Shown here one piece after another: positions 41,689 to 50,594 of a stretch of 64,000 nt of DNA; the stretch's first letter is position 1; each line of letters opens with the position of its first letter. Location of the stretch: assembly GCF_002101965.1 (NCBI RefSeq), contig NZ_LQQA01000005.1, positions 286,961 through 350,960 of the forward strand, in the 5' to 3' direction. The notes beneath the pieces are model-generated. The model was given only the letters and a program-made list of their open reading frames with translations. It made no database searches and was not told the origin of the DNA. Both the position numbers and the translations under genes were made by a program. This stretch comes from Mycolicibacterium wolinskyi (GTDB lineage Bacteria > Actinomycetota > Actinomycetes > Mycobacteriales > Mycobacteriaceae).

Positions 41689-42567
41689 ATGCCAACGGCA
41701 CCTGTGTTTTATCTCGGCACGCACCTTGAAAGTTGGCTTGGCCATGCGGGTGTGCCCTTGTTCGTTTCGCACCGCAGGCTGGCGCGACGCAAGACGCTGC
41801 CGAAAGCCCAGATGGCGTGGGCTCTCGACAGCGGCGGGTTCAGTGAGCTTTCGCTGTACGGCGGCTGGCGCACCACTGCCGAGGAGTACGTGGCCGCGGT
41901 GAAGCGCTATGACCGTGAGATCGGCCAGCTCGACTGGGCCGCGCCGATGGACCTGATGTGTGAAGAGTCGATGCTGGCCCGAACCGGCCTCACGGTGCTC
42001 GAACATCAGCGCCAGACCGTTGCGAACTTCGTTCGACTGGAGCAGCTTTGGCACGACAGTGACGACCAATGGCATCCGGAGAGCCCGTTCATGCCGGTAC
42101 TGCAAGGCGGCCAAAGCCCAGACAGCTACCTACAGTGCTGGGACATGTACGGCGAGGCCGGCGTGGACCTGGGTAACTACCCGCTGGTCGGCGTCGGCTC
42201 GGTATGCCGTCGCCAGCACACTTCTGAGATCCGCGACATCCTCGAAGCTGTCCGCGACCGCGACCCAGAGGTGCCACTTCACGGCTTCGGCATCAAAACG
42301 CTCGGCCTACGCCTCTACGGCGACCTTCTGGAGAGCGCGGACAGCATGGGGTGGTCGTACAACGCCAGGAAGAACCCGCGGCTGCCCGGATGCACCCACG
42401 CAAGCTGTTCCAACTGCCTCAAATGGGCACTGCGGTGGCGCCGCCGCATCGTTGCTGGCGAATGCGCCGAACACGGTGAACCCTGTGACGGAACGATCAT
42501 GACCTGCCGCCAGCGCGACCTCTGGGCGATGCGTGAACGCGCCGCAGCCCGGGCGATGGCCAGCTAA
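41689..42567 (+). CDS. TGT/DpdA-like deazapurine transferase family protein
   Basis: The ATG at 41689 (AGGGG upstream) gives 292 residues. It shares the tRNA-guanine transglycosylase marks: DSGGF (residues 47-51, substrate-binding Asp), QGG (139-141), and C-T-H-x2-C-x2-C (235-243) in place of the TGT zinc site. The central VGVGSVCRRQ and GFGIKTLGLRLYG fit the barrel. Relatives in actinophages and plasmids (DpdA-type) are thought to put 7-deazaguanine bases into DNA. No preQ0 synthesis genes are next to it. Its target, DNA or RNA, is open. Confidence 0.75.
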   Translation: MPTAPVFYLGTHLESWLGHAGVPLFVSHRRLARRKTLPKAQMAWALDSGGFSELSLYGGWRTTAEEYVAAVKRYDREIGQLDWAAPMDLMCEESMLARTGLTVLEHQRQTVANFVRLEQLWHDSDDQWHPESPFMPVLQGGQSPDSYLQCWDMYGEAGVDLGNYPLVGVGSVCRRQHTSEIRDILEAVRDRDPEVPLHGFGIKTLGLRLYGDLLESADSMGWSYNARKNPRLPGCTHASCSNCLKWALRWRRRIVAGECAEHGEPCDGTIMTCRQRDLWAMRERAAARAMAS

Positions 42568-42573
42568 ACACCA

Positions 42574-42945
42574 ATGGAGAAGACGATGACCAGCACCGAC
42601 GCTCAGCCGACTTGCGTTCTTCCCGGCTGCTCGAACCCTGTTCACCAGCAGGGTAGGCCCTGTCAAGAATGCGTGGTGGCATTCGGCGACTACCTGCTGG
42701 CGGGAGAGGGCCCGGGCCTGACCGCCGAACAGCAGGCCGCCCGCGACCGCGAAACCATGCGCGGTTACGCGATGCATAAACCCAACATCGAGACAGCACC
42801 GGAAGCGATCCCGCCGCCGCGTGTTCGGGCCAAGCAAGAGCCTGAACGCAAGCAGAACCAAACCTGTTGGATGTGCGAACAGCGGCGCACCTGCACCAAA
42901 CAAGAGCACGGCTGGGAATGCGACGAGTGCCTGACCATCACATGA
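42574..42945 (+). CDS. Small zinc-binding-type protein
   Basis: The 123-residue product has two Cys-rich ends: CVLPGCSNPV...GRPCQECV (residues 14-34) and CWMCEQRRTCT...WECDECL (residues 98-119), each fit to hold one zinc ion. The middle is charged. Similar proteins are frequent in mycobacteriophages. It is between the TGT-like gene and the kinase gene, overlapped by the latter's start (ATGA). Confidence 0.6.
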   Translation: MEKTMTSTDAQPTCVLPGCSNPVHQQGRPCQECVVAFGDYLLAGEGPGLTAEQQAARDRETMRGYAMHKPNIETAPEAIPPPRVRAKQEPERKQNQTCWMCEQRRTCTKQEHGWECDECLTIT

Positions 42946-43568
42946 CCAAGGGGCTGCGATCCCCGGAGCCCTCAGTGGACTCAACAGGATTTGGCCCCGA
43001 TATGCAGTCGGCTAGGCCGATTGGCGACGGTCGAATGTCGGCGGGCGTCGTTAACTTCGAGCGCGCCGACAAGGCACAGGCGGACCGCGGACAGATTGAG
43101 AGAGGGCAGGTCGTGCGCGACCAGGTACTGAATACCTTGCAGGGCCTGCCTGGGGCCGGCAAGTCGACGTGGGCAGCGGCGTGGTGCGCCCAAGACCCGC
43201 AGCATCGGGTAGTGGTGAATCGTGATGGCATTCGGTTCGAACTGTTCGGCGCGTACCGCGGCCTGTCGGACGAGCAAGAAGCCGTGGTGTCCGACATCGA
43301 ATTCTTGCGTGTAGACCGCGCGCTGGGCGCGGCTCTATCGGTGGCGGTCGATGCGACCCACCTCGAAGCGCCACATCGCGACCGATGGGCCACGCTGGCC
43401 GACCGGCACGGCGTGCGCCACGAGATCGTTACCCTCAACACTCCGTTGGCTGAATGCCTGCGCCGAAACCGGGCCCGTGCAGCGGCCGGCGGACGATTCG
43501 TACCCGAGGACATCATCATGCAGATGAACGCCACCGCGGAGCCCGCCGGTGAAAGCAACACTTGCTAG
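42942..43568 (+). CDS. P-loop kinase (polynucleotide kinase-like, AAA_33)
   Basis: The ATG at 42942 overlaps the previous stop and gives 208 residues. The P-loop is GLPGAGKSTWAAAW, the next strand reads VVVNRDGIRFELFG (acceptor site of T4 Pnk-like kinases), and VAVDATHLEAPHRDR with the C-terminal RNRARAAAGGRFVPEDII follows the same family. Such kinases phosphorylate 5'-OH ends of RNA or DNA, or nucleotides and other small substrates. In an operon with the TGT-like gene it may act on the same nucleic acid. Confidence 0.75.
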   Translation: MTKGLRSPEPSVDSTGFGPDMQSARPIGDGRMSAGVVNFERADKAQADRGQIERGQVVRDQVLNTLQGLPGAGKSTWAAAWCAQDPQHRVVVNRDGIRFELFGAYRGLSDEQEAVVSDIEFLRVDRALGAALSVAVDATHLEAPHRDRWATLADRHGVRHEIVTLNTPLAECLRRNRARAAAGGRFVPEDIIMQMNATAEPAGESNTC

Positions 43569-43573
43569 TGACA

Positions 43574-43609
43574 GAAAGTATTACTTTCACAATTCGGAAA
43601 GTAATACTT
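43574..43609. promoter_or_regulatory. Pair of dyad operators before an HTH operon
   Basis: GAAAGTA-T-TACTTTC (43574-43588) is a perfect 7-bp dyad and GAAAGTA-A-TACTT (43597-43609) a nearly equal one, 23 bases apart. Together AAGTATTACTTTC and GAAAGTAATACTT form a 13-bp inverted repeat with an 8-base spacer. The region is AT-rich and 60 bases before the start of the HTH gene at 43669. Most likely a repressor site for the 43669-48828 operon. Confidence 0.6.
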
Positions 43610-43668
43610 GTTTCGGTGGGCGCCAGGAGATAGAGTCCTGGTGTGCGAAAGGCATTCGAGGTGACGGC

Positions 43669-44073
43669 ATGACGGCCATCGACCCCGCTGCATCCCGGAT
43701 CCAATCCGCCGCAGAACTGGGCGCCGAATCGTTCGCCACAAAGATGGCCAACTCCTCACTGGACGCCGCGATCGATGTGTGGCTGAAACGAGTCGCCCAG
43801 CGCAAATACACACCGACCCAACGCGCCAGGCTGCTCAAGGCGGTTGAGCGCGGCACAGCGGCTGAAACTGTGGAGATTCAGCTGACCCGGGCGGCATTGT
43901 TGCGAGCAGTCGGCCTCGACGAGGGTCCTGCGGCCTCCGCTGCGGCCGCAGCTGGAGCCACGTACGCCGAGATCGGCGCAGTACTTGGAATCTCAGGTCA
44001 AGGCGTGGGACAGAAAGTCCGCGCATACCGAGACCGCAGCGCAGAAGGAACGCGTTCGGGCGGGCTGTCATGA
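43669..44073 (+). CDS. HTH protein at start of operon
   Basis: The ATG at 43669 gives 134 residues. The C-terminal part (AAAAGATYAEIGAVLGISGQ, then GVGQKVRAYRD) is an HTH. The N-terminal part is helical (LDAAIDVWLKRVAQRKYTPT). The upstream frame to 43549 runs through the operators. The stop overlaps the large gene's start (ATGA). It probably binds the dyads at 43574-43609 and represses its operon. Confidence 0.6.
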   Translation: MTAIDPAASRIQSAAELGAESFATKMANSSLDAAIDVWLKRVAQRKYTPTQRARLLKAVERGTAAETVEIQLTRAALLRAVGLDEGPAASAAAAAGATYAEIGAVLGISGQGVGQKVRAYRDRSAEGTRSGGLS

Positions 44074-47000
44074 CCGCGAAGGCCTCCGTGTCACTCGATC
44101 GTCATGTCGTGATTCTCAATGGGGCAGGAACGTTCACGCCCAACGGAACTCGGCTCACCGGCCCGGTCACATCCCTGGACAAGCTGGAAACACTGATCAC
44201 CTACGTCGCGGGCAAGGGCCTGCTGCGACCCTTCCCGCCCAACGCCGCCGGCGACATGGCACCGGCGCGGCTATGGTTTGTCGGCGATGGCGGCCGGCTG
44301 CTCGTCGGCGCCAGCGACGGATCATCGGCCGAGGACGTTGCGGCGCAGGTTGGCCCGACCCTGGCCCCGCTGATTAGTCGCGGCTGGGAACTCAAAGGCG
44401 CCCCCGAGGGACGCTTCGTTCTCACCGGCAGCGTCGCCCACCCCGAAGCCCGCCCGCAACACGTCATCGTGGAAGTGGTGGTGGAAGCCAGCCCTTGGCT
44501 GGGCGGCGGCACCATCATCGACGATCAAGTTGAACTCGGCCGTCGCTTGACCGCCTGGCACGCTGCGCTGGGAGTGCTGCCTGCCAGCAGCCCGCACGGC
44601 TCCGGAGCGGTGCTGCTCGACGACATCCGGGCCGCGCGCATCGCCCGTCCCACCAAGAGTGACAAGTCGGGGGATAAGAAGCCTGCGGCGGTATTGACTG
44701 AATGCGGCGAACTTCTCTCCGGGGTCACCGCCGAGTTGCGGATCCAGCCTGCATGGGCCGGCGCACCGACGATCGTCCAACAGCAGCAGCTCGATCAAGC
44801 TGTCGACCTTGCGCTGCTGGAGCAGAAATATCCACACCTGGCCTCAGCCGGCATGATCAGCCTCGGGTACGGCCGTCCGCAGCGGCTACGAGGGCAACAG
44901 GCCGCCGACGCCGCGGCCGCCGACAAGCGCCCGTTCGGCATGTGGCGGGTGTTGCTGCCGGCCGCCGAACAGATCGACCAACCACAGTGGCTTCCCTCCC
45001 CCCACCCCGAGATTCAGGCAGGACAGGCGACGCGGGCGTGGGTGAACACCGAGGACCTGGACAACCTGGCCAAAGACGTCAGCTACGGCGGCGCCAACCT
45101 GAGTGTGGACCGCCTCGATATCGACGCCGCGGTCGTGTGGCCCTACCAGGCCCGGCTCCTGGACACCTGGACGGAGCGGCTGCGTGACGATGCGCTCGCA
45201 GCCTTCGCCGGCGACCCCGCGCTGTGCGCTCTCGTCGAAGAGGTTGCCCGGGACTACACCACGGCGATGGGCGATCCGGACAGATGGACCCACGACGACT
45301 GGCGCCACCACTATCAGCCGGCCCACGCCGCGGCCATCGCTACCCACATCCGATTCCGCGGACGGCGGGTGGCAATGCGAATCTCCCGGGAGTACCGAGT
45401 GATGCCGCTGTACGTGCACGGCCCCTCATCGATCTATGCACTGGGCATCGAAGACGAGACCAAGAATCCGGTTGACCTGTCCGACAAGCACACCCGACTC
45501 GGACGGGTTGAAATCACGCGCCGCGTCGAGCTGGCCGATGACACGGTCCTCGCGCTCGTGCTGGCCGAAACGCCCAGCCAGGTCGCTGACATCCTCACGG
45601 CCGCCTTGGATGTACCTTCCGCCCACGACGAGCTCGCCGCCCCGGCAGCCCGCACCGACACCACCACCCACGGCGGCGACGAAGACTCGTCCCACGATGA
45701 ACAGACCGGCACCAAAGAGAGCGCGGAGCCGGCCGAGACGGCCACCGATACCACCGCCGCAGCCACGCCGGCCGAAGCGACCACACCCGCGCCGACGAAG
45801 ACAGGCGGAACCGCCGCACGACGCAAGAGCGCGGCCCCGGCGGCCAAACGCAGCGCTCCGGCCGCCGCGGTCCTGCACACCGACGGGCTGTGGCTGCCCG
45901 AAGGCACCTGCATCGCCACCTCAAACCTGGGCGAACTGACCCACGTCGGTCACGTCGCCAACCTGGCCTACACCTACAACATCGGCTACCCCTTGTCGCA
46001 GGATTACGCTGAGGCAGGCCAGATCTGGGTGACCGAAGCCGCCTGCAGACACTTCGGCATCGATGTGACAGAGCTGGCCGAAGCGCGGCCGACAAACCGG
46101 GTCAATCTGCTGCACGAAATGACCGAGAACATCCCGTTCGTCACCGATGCCGTGGCTGACGGCTGGCGTCTCGGCGGCAAAAAAGACGACAATGCCGTTG
46201 CCCGACTGGGGGCTTGGACGCGGGTGTTCCGCGACGACTCGGACAAAACTGCCGTGCACGTCGTGCTGATCGCCGGTTTGGACACGGCGCTGACTGTCGA
46301 TGATGAGCCGATCGACGACGACGATCCCGGAGAGGACCTCGACGCGAGAAAAGGCATGCCGATCCTAAGGGGACGGCCAACCCCGGCGCAGGTAGCTCGG
46401 CGCCTGCAACTTTTCGCTGACGCGCTGGGTTTCCCGTACAAAGTCAGCGACCGCGTGACCGGGCTGGACATTCTGGAGCAAGCCCGCCCGCGACCGTCGA
46501 AGGACGACAAGGGCTGGACCGTCCAGGACTGGAAGAACATCGTTCTAGCGCCCTCGACCACCGAATTGCCCTACGGGCTGGGCGACGTGGAACGTGACTA
46601 TACGGTGTGGTGCCGGGTGCCGACCGCCGAAGAACAGCAGTGCCTGTATGTGCACGCCTACGATCGCAGCGGTTCGTATTTCGCGGCCCTGGGTTCGGTG
46701 GAGATGCCGATCGGCGACCCGGTGCACTACCCAGGCGGGACCAAATTCGATCCGCGCTTGCCGGGCTTTTGGTTGGTGAATATCCCGGAGAACGCGAACA
46801 GGTTCATGCCTCATCTGCTCAACCCCGGCGGGCACTACTTCACCGGGCCCAAGTGGGTGACCACTGACCGCCTCAAAATGGCTTTCCAACTCGGGTATGA
46901 CGCCGACATCCAGGAAGCCATCGTGTGGCCGCACCACAGTCGAGTGCTCCGTTTGTGGGTCGAGCGGTTCTCCCATGCCAGTGTTGTCCTCGACATCGAC

Positions 47001-47435
47001 GATCCCGACGCCCAGGCCGCCCGCAACCAGTCGAAGAACGTTCGCAACAGGGGATTCGGGGCGATGCAATCTGCCACGTACATGAAAGACAAGCAGGGCT
47101 TCTTCCCGGCTCGGTGGTATATGGGTGTCGGCAAAGCCGGCGCGGTCATCGCCTACCGCATCAACGACATCGGCCAAAAGGCCAAGCGCTGGCCAGTGGC
47201 CGTTGACCATGACTCCGTGCTGTACGTCTCCAATGACCCCAACCCCGAGACAGCGTGGCCAGGCGGACCCGCGACGTGGGGCCGCTCGTTCGGCAAGTAC
47301 AAGCACGAAGGATCAGCCCTACTGGCCGACCAGCTCGAGTTCCTCGACGGCAACACCTACCGCGGCAAAAAGCACCTGACCCCGCCTGACCGGTGGCGCG
47401 AACTGCTCCCGACCCTGACCAACGGAGGCCAGTAA
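44070..47435 (+). CDS. Large internally duplicated protein, possible telomere-associated (Tap-like) role
   Basis: The 1121-residue protein has no domain I can name. Two parts resemble each other: VVWPYQARLLDTWTERL near residue 356 and IVWPHHSRVLRLWVERF near residue 950, both followed at a similar distance by a strand-rich region ending SSIYALG or SVLYVSND. A Glu/Thr/Ala/Pro-rich linker (about residues 515-600) separates the halves. The position before a Tpg-like HTH gene recalls the tap-tpg order of linear Streptomyces replicons. I infer a DNA-end or replication role by context only. Confidence 0.4.
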   Translation: MTAKASVSLDRHVVILNGAGTFTPNGTRLTGPVTSLDKLETLITYVAGKGLLRPFPPNAAGDMAPARLWFVGDGGRLLVGASDGSSAEDVAAQVGPTLAPLISRGWELKGAPEGRFVLTGSVAHPEARPQHVIVEVVVEASPWLGGGTIIDDQVELGRRLTAWHAALGVLPASSPHGSGAVLLDDIRAARIARPTKSDKSGDKKPAAVLTECGELLSGVTAELRIQPAWAGAPTIVQQQQLDQAVDLALLEQKYPHLASAGMISLGYGRPQRLRGQQAADAAAADKRPFGMWRVLLPAAEQIDQPQWLPSPHPEIQAGQATRAWVNTEDLDNLAKDVSYGGANLSVDRLDIDAAVVWPYQARLLDTWTERLRDDALAAFAGDPALCALVEEVARDYTTAMGDPDRWTHDDWRHHYQPAHAAAIATHIRFRGRRVAMRISREYRVMPLYVHGPSSIYALGIEDETKNPVDLSDKHTRLGRVEITRRVELADDTVLALVLAETPSQVADILTAALDVPSAHDELAAPAARTDTTTHGGDEDSSHDEQTGTKESAEPAETATDTTAAATPAEATTPAPTKTGGTAARRKSAAPAAKRSAPAAAVLHTDGLWLPEGTCIATSNLGELTHVGHVANLAYTYNIGYPLSQDYAEAGQIWVTEAACRHFGIDVTELAEARPTNRVNLLHEMTENIPFVTDAVADGWRLGGKKDDNAVARLGAWTRVFRDDSDKTAVHVVLIAGLDTALTVDDEPIDDDDPGEDLDARKGMPILRGRPTPAQVARRLQLFADALGFPYKVSDRVTGLDILEQARPRPSKDDKGWTVQDWKNIVLAPSTTELPYGLGDVERDYTVWCRVPTAEEQQCLYVHAYDRSGSYFAALGSVEMPIGDPVHYPGGTKFDPRLPGFWLVNIPENANRFMPHLLNPGGHYFTGPKWVTTDRLKMAFQLGYDADIQEAIVWPHHSRVLRLWVERFSHASVVLDIDDPDAQAARNQSKNVRNRGFGAMQSATYMKDKQGFFPARWYMGVGKAGAVIAYRINDIGQKAKRWPVAVDHDSVLYVSNDPNPETAWPGGPATWGRSFGKYKHEGSALLADQLEFLDGNTYRGKKHLTPPDRWRELLPTLTNGGQ

Positions 47436-48154
47436 TGGCACCTCGCCGGCCACGCAAGATCAACAGCAGCCACCTCGTCGACTACGGCTCCCCAGCCAAC
47501 CGAGACGTCAACATCGACGCCGCGTCCAAAGCGCTGCGTGTTTCGAAAACCGCTGTCCGCAAAGCGATGAGGCAAGAAGTCGTCAGCCTGCGCAGCGTCA
47601 TCTACCGCGGGATCACCGGGCGCCGCGACGCCGATGTCGGGGAACTGACCAACGTCATGGGCATGCTTCAAGCCGTCTACGGCTACGGCCCCCGAGGATC
47701 GAAAGTCAACGCGAAAGCAGCAGCCGAAGCGCTCAACGTTTCGGCTGCCACAGTCCGCCGGTGGGCCAACGGGAGCCAACAGCCCTCCCCAGATCACCTC
47801 AAGGCGATCAAAACAGCGGCACGCCAAGCCGCGAGCACCAAAGCCGGCCGCCGCGCCGCCACAGCGATCTTCCGCAACAGCGATCGCGGCCGCAAAGCAC
47901 TTGCCGGCGGCGCCAGAACCAGAATTCACATCAGCGGCTATCAGGGCCCGGAAAACTACGCCTGGGAACGCGACCGCGACGTCAGCAGTGACCCAGTCCC
48001 TGCCGCTGAGATCGAAGCCCTGCTCCGCGCCTACGAGGAAGGTGGAGACAGAGGCTTCCTCGCCTACCTCACTGACATCATGAATCGGTGGTATCTGGGC
48101 GAACCCTGGGAATTCGCGACGATCAGCGAGTTCTGGATCGGTGATTGGAGATGA
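47435..48154 (+). CDS. HTH protein resembling telomere terminal protein (Tpg-like)
   Basis: The ATG overlaps the previous stop (TAATG); the product is 239 residues. Residues 85-125 (KVNAKAAAEALNVSAATVRR, then WANGSQQPSPDHLKAI) are an HTH followed by a basic helical part (TAARQAASTKAGRRAATAIF). The C-terminus (EIEALLRAYEEGGDRGFLAY, then WEFATISEFWIGDW) has the length and pattern of the Streptomyces Tpg terminal protein end (effector helices then an E-F-T-D-I type strand). Tpg proteins are linked to the 5' ends of linear replicons. Similarity is weak and needs a profile search. Confidence 0.4.
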   Translation: MAPRRPRKINSSHLVDYGSPANRDVNIDAASKALRVSKTAVRKAMRQEVVSLRSVIYRGITGRRDADVGELTNVMGMLQAVYGYGPRGSKVNAKAAAEALNVSAATVRRWANGSQQPSPDHLKAIKTAARQAASTKAGRRAATAIFRNSDRGRKALAGGARTRIHISGYQGPENYAWERDRDVSSDPVPAAEIEALLRAYEEGGDRGFLAYLTDIMNRWYLGEPWEFATISEFWIGDWR

Positions 48155-48828
48155 CCAACCAACCGCCGATAGAGCCGGTGCCAGGGCCGCGGTGGACTCG
48201 TAAGCGGTTCAACACGATGCTTTCCGACTGCTACGGCACCAACGCTGCAGGTGGTATCGACGTCGACGCGGTCGCCGAATATGCCGGCGTCACAACTACT
48301 ACCGTGCACCGATGGATCGGCAGTGACGATGCCCCCAACAGCCGCCACACAGCAGCCCCGGCGGCGCGCATCACGCAACTACAGCGCGGTCCCGACAGCG
48401 TCGAAAGCATCAACGAAGGAGCATTCGAACGCGCACAGCTGGTCCTGGCGAATCTCGACGATGACACCTACATCCTGCCCGCCTGGCGAGAAAGCGGCTG
48501 GCTCAACGAGCACGCTGTGGTCATCGCCGAAGTCAACAACAAACCGTGGCGGCAGGTGATCGTGACCAAAGCCAACCAGCGAGCGCTGGCCGAGATCCGC
48601 CGGCGATCTGTCATCGTCACGGTGCTTGCCCTGCCCACCCGTTTCCACGCCCAGATCCTCGCCCACGCCGTGATGATCCGGCAGCAAGAATGGCGTGTGC
48701 ACCCCAGCGTCGAACAGCTCGCCAAGGGCCGCACACAGGTATGGATGGCCGACGCCCCCGCAGTTCCGTTGGGGACCCTGGCCGATCAGATCGGAGTCGG
48801 GCCCGGGCGGCCCCTTAGCTCACTTTGA
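48151..48828 (+). CDS. HTH protein, last gene of operon
   Basis: The ATGA overlap puts the start at 48151; the product is 225 residues. The N-terminal part has FNTMLSDCYGTNAAGGIDVD and EYAGVTTTTVHRWIGSD, an HTH similar in layout to that of the gene before it. The rest is alpha/beta with RFHAQILAHAVMIRQQEW. It is likely a divergent relative of the preceding protein. DNA-binding role inferred. Confidence 0.5.
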   Translation: MTNQPPIEPVPGPRWTRKRFNTMLSDCYGTNAAGGIDVDAVAEYAGVTTTTVHRWIGSDDAPNSRHTAAPAARITQLQRGPDSVESINEGAFERAQLVLANLDDDTYILPAWRESGWLNEHAVVIAEVNNKPWRQVIVTKANQRALAEIRRRSVIVTVLALPTRFHAQILAHAVMIRQQEWRVHPSVEQLAKGRTQVWMADAPAVPLGTLADQIGVGPGRPLSSL

Positions 48829-48925
48829 CGCCTGTGTGAAAAGAGTGCTTCCACAGAGCATCCTGCTTGTCGCTGCCCCTGGCTAAGCTTTGCTGGCAAA
48901 AGACTTGGAGACGGGGTAGGGCGGG

Positions 48926-50005
48926 ATGTGGGTCGCGAGCGTTCGTGGATCGTTTCGTCGGTCGGGGTGGGATTGCAGCACGGTGTTGATGGCGACTGCA
49001 CTGGGTGTCCTTGTTGTACAGGCCGCGCTACTTGTGCAGCTCGGCGGCGGACCGGTGCTTGCATGGGTGGTGGTAGCCGCCCAGTTCGGCGCGTTCGCGG
49101 CCACCTGGTGGGCGGTACACCGAATGCGCCGCGAGGCAGGCGGCGATGGCGTGAAGGTCCTCGCATACACGGGCGGCCTTTTCGCGGTGTTCGGCCCAGC
49201 TTTGGTGGCCGGAGTGATCAACTGGGTTCGGCGGCCCGACTGTGTTGACGCTCCTAATGCTATTGCCTCAGGCGGATTCGATGTGGTTGACCGGGTACTG
49301 GTCGCGGTGATCGCGGGATTGGTACTCGCCGCGCTCCTGCATGTGCGTGAGAAGCAGGAGAATGAACAGGTTTCCCGTGTTCCGTCAAGGTCGTCCGTGG
49401 CGCTCCTCGCCGCCGTGCTCCTGTTCGGCTGCAACTTCGCCGGCACCTCGTATCGCCTCGTCGCAAGTGTTGAACCGTGGTGCCAGCGGATTACCGGCAG
49501 CGCGTTGCCTTCTGGTGTGGGAACGGCCGTTGATGTCGTGTCTGGTTTCCAAGAGGAGCTCGCGTTCACCGGTTTCGCCCTGGCGCTCTTCCTGTCCTCG
49601 CGCTGGCGCACAGTAGCTGTCGTGGTGGCGATAAACGTGCTCTGCCGTTTTGTGTTGCACCTGTACTACGCCGATCACCATTCGGTCTGGTGGTGGCTGG
49701 GATGGGTGGTGATCTGGTCGGGCGGCGGCCTCGTCGCCGCGGTCGCGGTCGGCCGACAGGCCTTGAGCCGCGGCATGCCCTTCACATCGCTGGTAGCGGC
49801 CTATTCGATTGGCACAGCAATTGCGCACAGCGCCTACAACCTGTCGACGGCCTTAGGCAGGTTCATAGCCATGCCGGTCCTGCTGGCCGTGGTGGTGATG
49901 CTCGTCGGCGACGGCAGTCGCCCATGGCATGCACTGTGGTGGTTGCAGAGGCCAACAGCGCCGCGGCAGAGAACAGAGATCGACGCAATAACAGACTCTG
50001 AGTAG
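48926..50005 (+). CDS. CPBP-family intramembrane protease-like protein
   Basis: The 359-residue product has about eight membrane helices. The motifs of CAAX/CPBP glutamic proteases are visible: SGFQEELAFTGFAL (EE pair, residues 210-223), FVLHLYYADHHS (a His motif, near 250) and a later helix with IAHSAYN (near 310). In bacteria these act in bacteriocin immunity or membrane protein processing. Here the gene stands alone after the Tpg-like operon. The EExxxR arginine is missing, so activity is uncertain. Confidence 0.7.
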   Translation: MWVASVRGSFRRSGWDCSTVLMATALGVLVVQAALLVQLGGGPVLAWVVVAAQFGAFAATWWAVHRMRREAGGDGVKVLAYTGGLFAVFGPALVAGVINWVRRPDCVDAPNAIASGGFDVVDRVLVAVIAGLVLAALLHVREKQENEQVSRVPSRSSVALLAAVLLFGCNFAGTSYRLVASVEPWCQRITGSALPSGVGTAVDVVSGFQEELAFTGFALALFLSSRWRTVAVVVAINVLCRFVLHLYYADHHSVWWWLGWVVIWSGGGLVAAVAVGRQALSRGMPFTSLVAAYSIGTAIAHSAYNLSTALGRFIAMPVLLAVVVMLVGDGSRPWHALWWLQRPTAPRQRTEIDAITDSE

Positions 50006-50114
50006 GAGTCACTACCTGACCTGCAACCGCAACGAGGCCGGACGCGGGGACGGTGTCGGCGCTGGAGCTGCGAATTTCTGCGCCAGCCTCTTGGGGGTGA
50101 AATTGCAGTCCGTC

Positions 50115-50594
50115 TTACCTGCGCGCGAGGGCCGCTTGTGCGCGTTCAATGAGGACTCGGTCGTCGCTGGCGGATCCCACATCGGCATACGTGGCGGGCT
50201 CAACCAATTTGAAGGACTCCTGTTTGGCTAACGGCAGAGCCGGGCGGAACGCGTCGGGGGTTGGTAACCCCCATTCGTCCCCCATTAAGTCTGCCGTTGG
50301 CCAAACACAGGAGGCGTCCGATCCGGGCCCCCACGACGGCTTCCGGTGCGGTGAGGGTGCGAAGAAAGTTCCTTCCGCAGTGAAGATCCAGGTCGTTCCG
50401 CCGTCACGCATTCGCTCCGCATCGAACACCTTCACCTCGCGCATCGGAGTTCCTGGGCTCCCCACGTACATCCGGAAGTTTCTGTAGTTGCCATCGGTGG
50501 TGACAAGGATCGACACATCCCCAGCGCTGTTGACGCAAAGGTACTCAACACGTCGTTGAGCCGGGCCGTTTGCCGTTCCGTCGGCTTCAATCAT
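50115..50594 (-). CDS. Hypothetical protein coupled to Phd-like antitoxin
   Basis: The 159-residue product starts MIEADGTANGPAQRRVEYLC and is soluble and beta-rich in its first half (VSILVTTDGNYRNFRMYVGS). No toxin family is recognised. The start overlaps the stop of the upstream antitoxin-like frame (ATGA). If that upstream gene is a real antitoxin, this protein is the toxin candidate. Confidence 0.5.
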   Translation of the reverse strand: MIEADGTANGPAQRRVEYLCVNSAGDVSILVTTDGNYRNFRMYVGSPGTPMREVKVFDAERMRDGGTTWIFTAEGTFFAPSPHRKPSWGPGSDASCVWPTADLMGDEWGLPTPDAFRPALPLAKQESFKLVEPATYADVGSASDDRVLIERAQAALARR

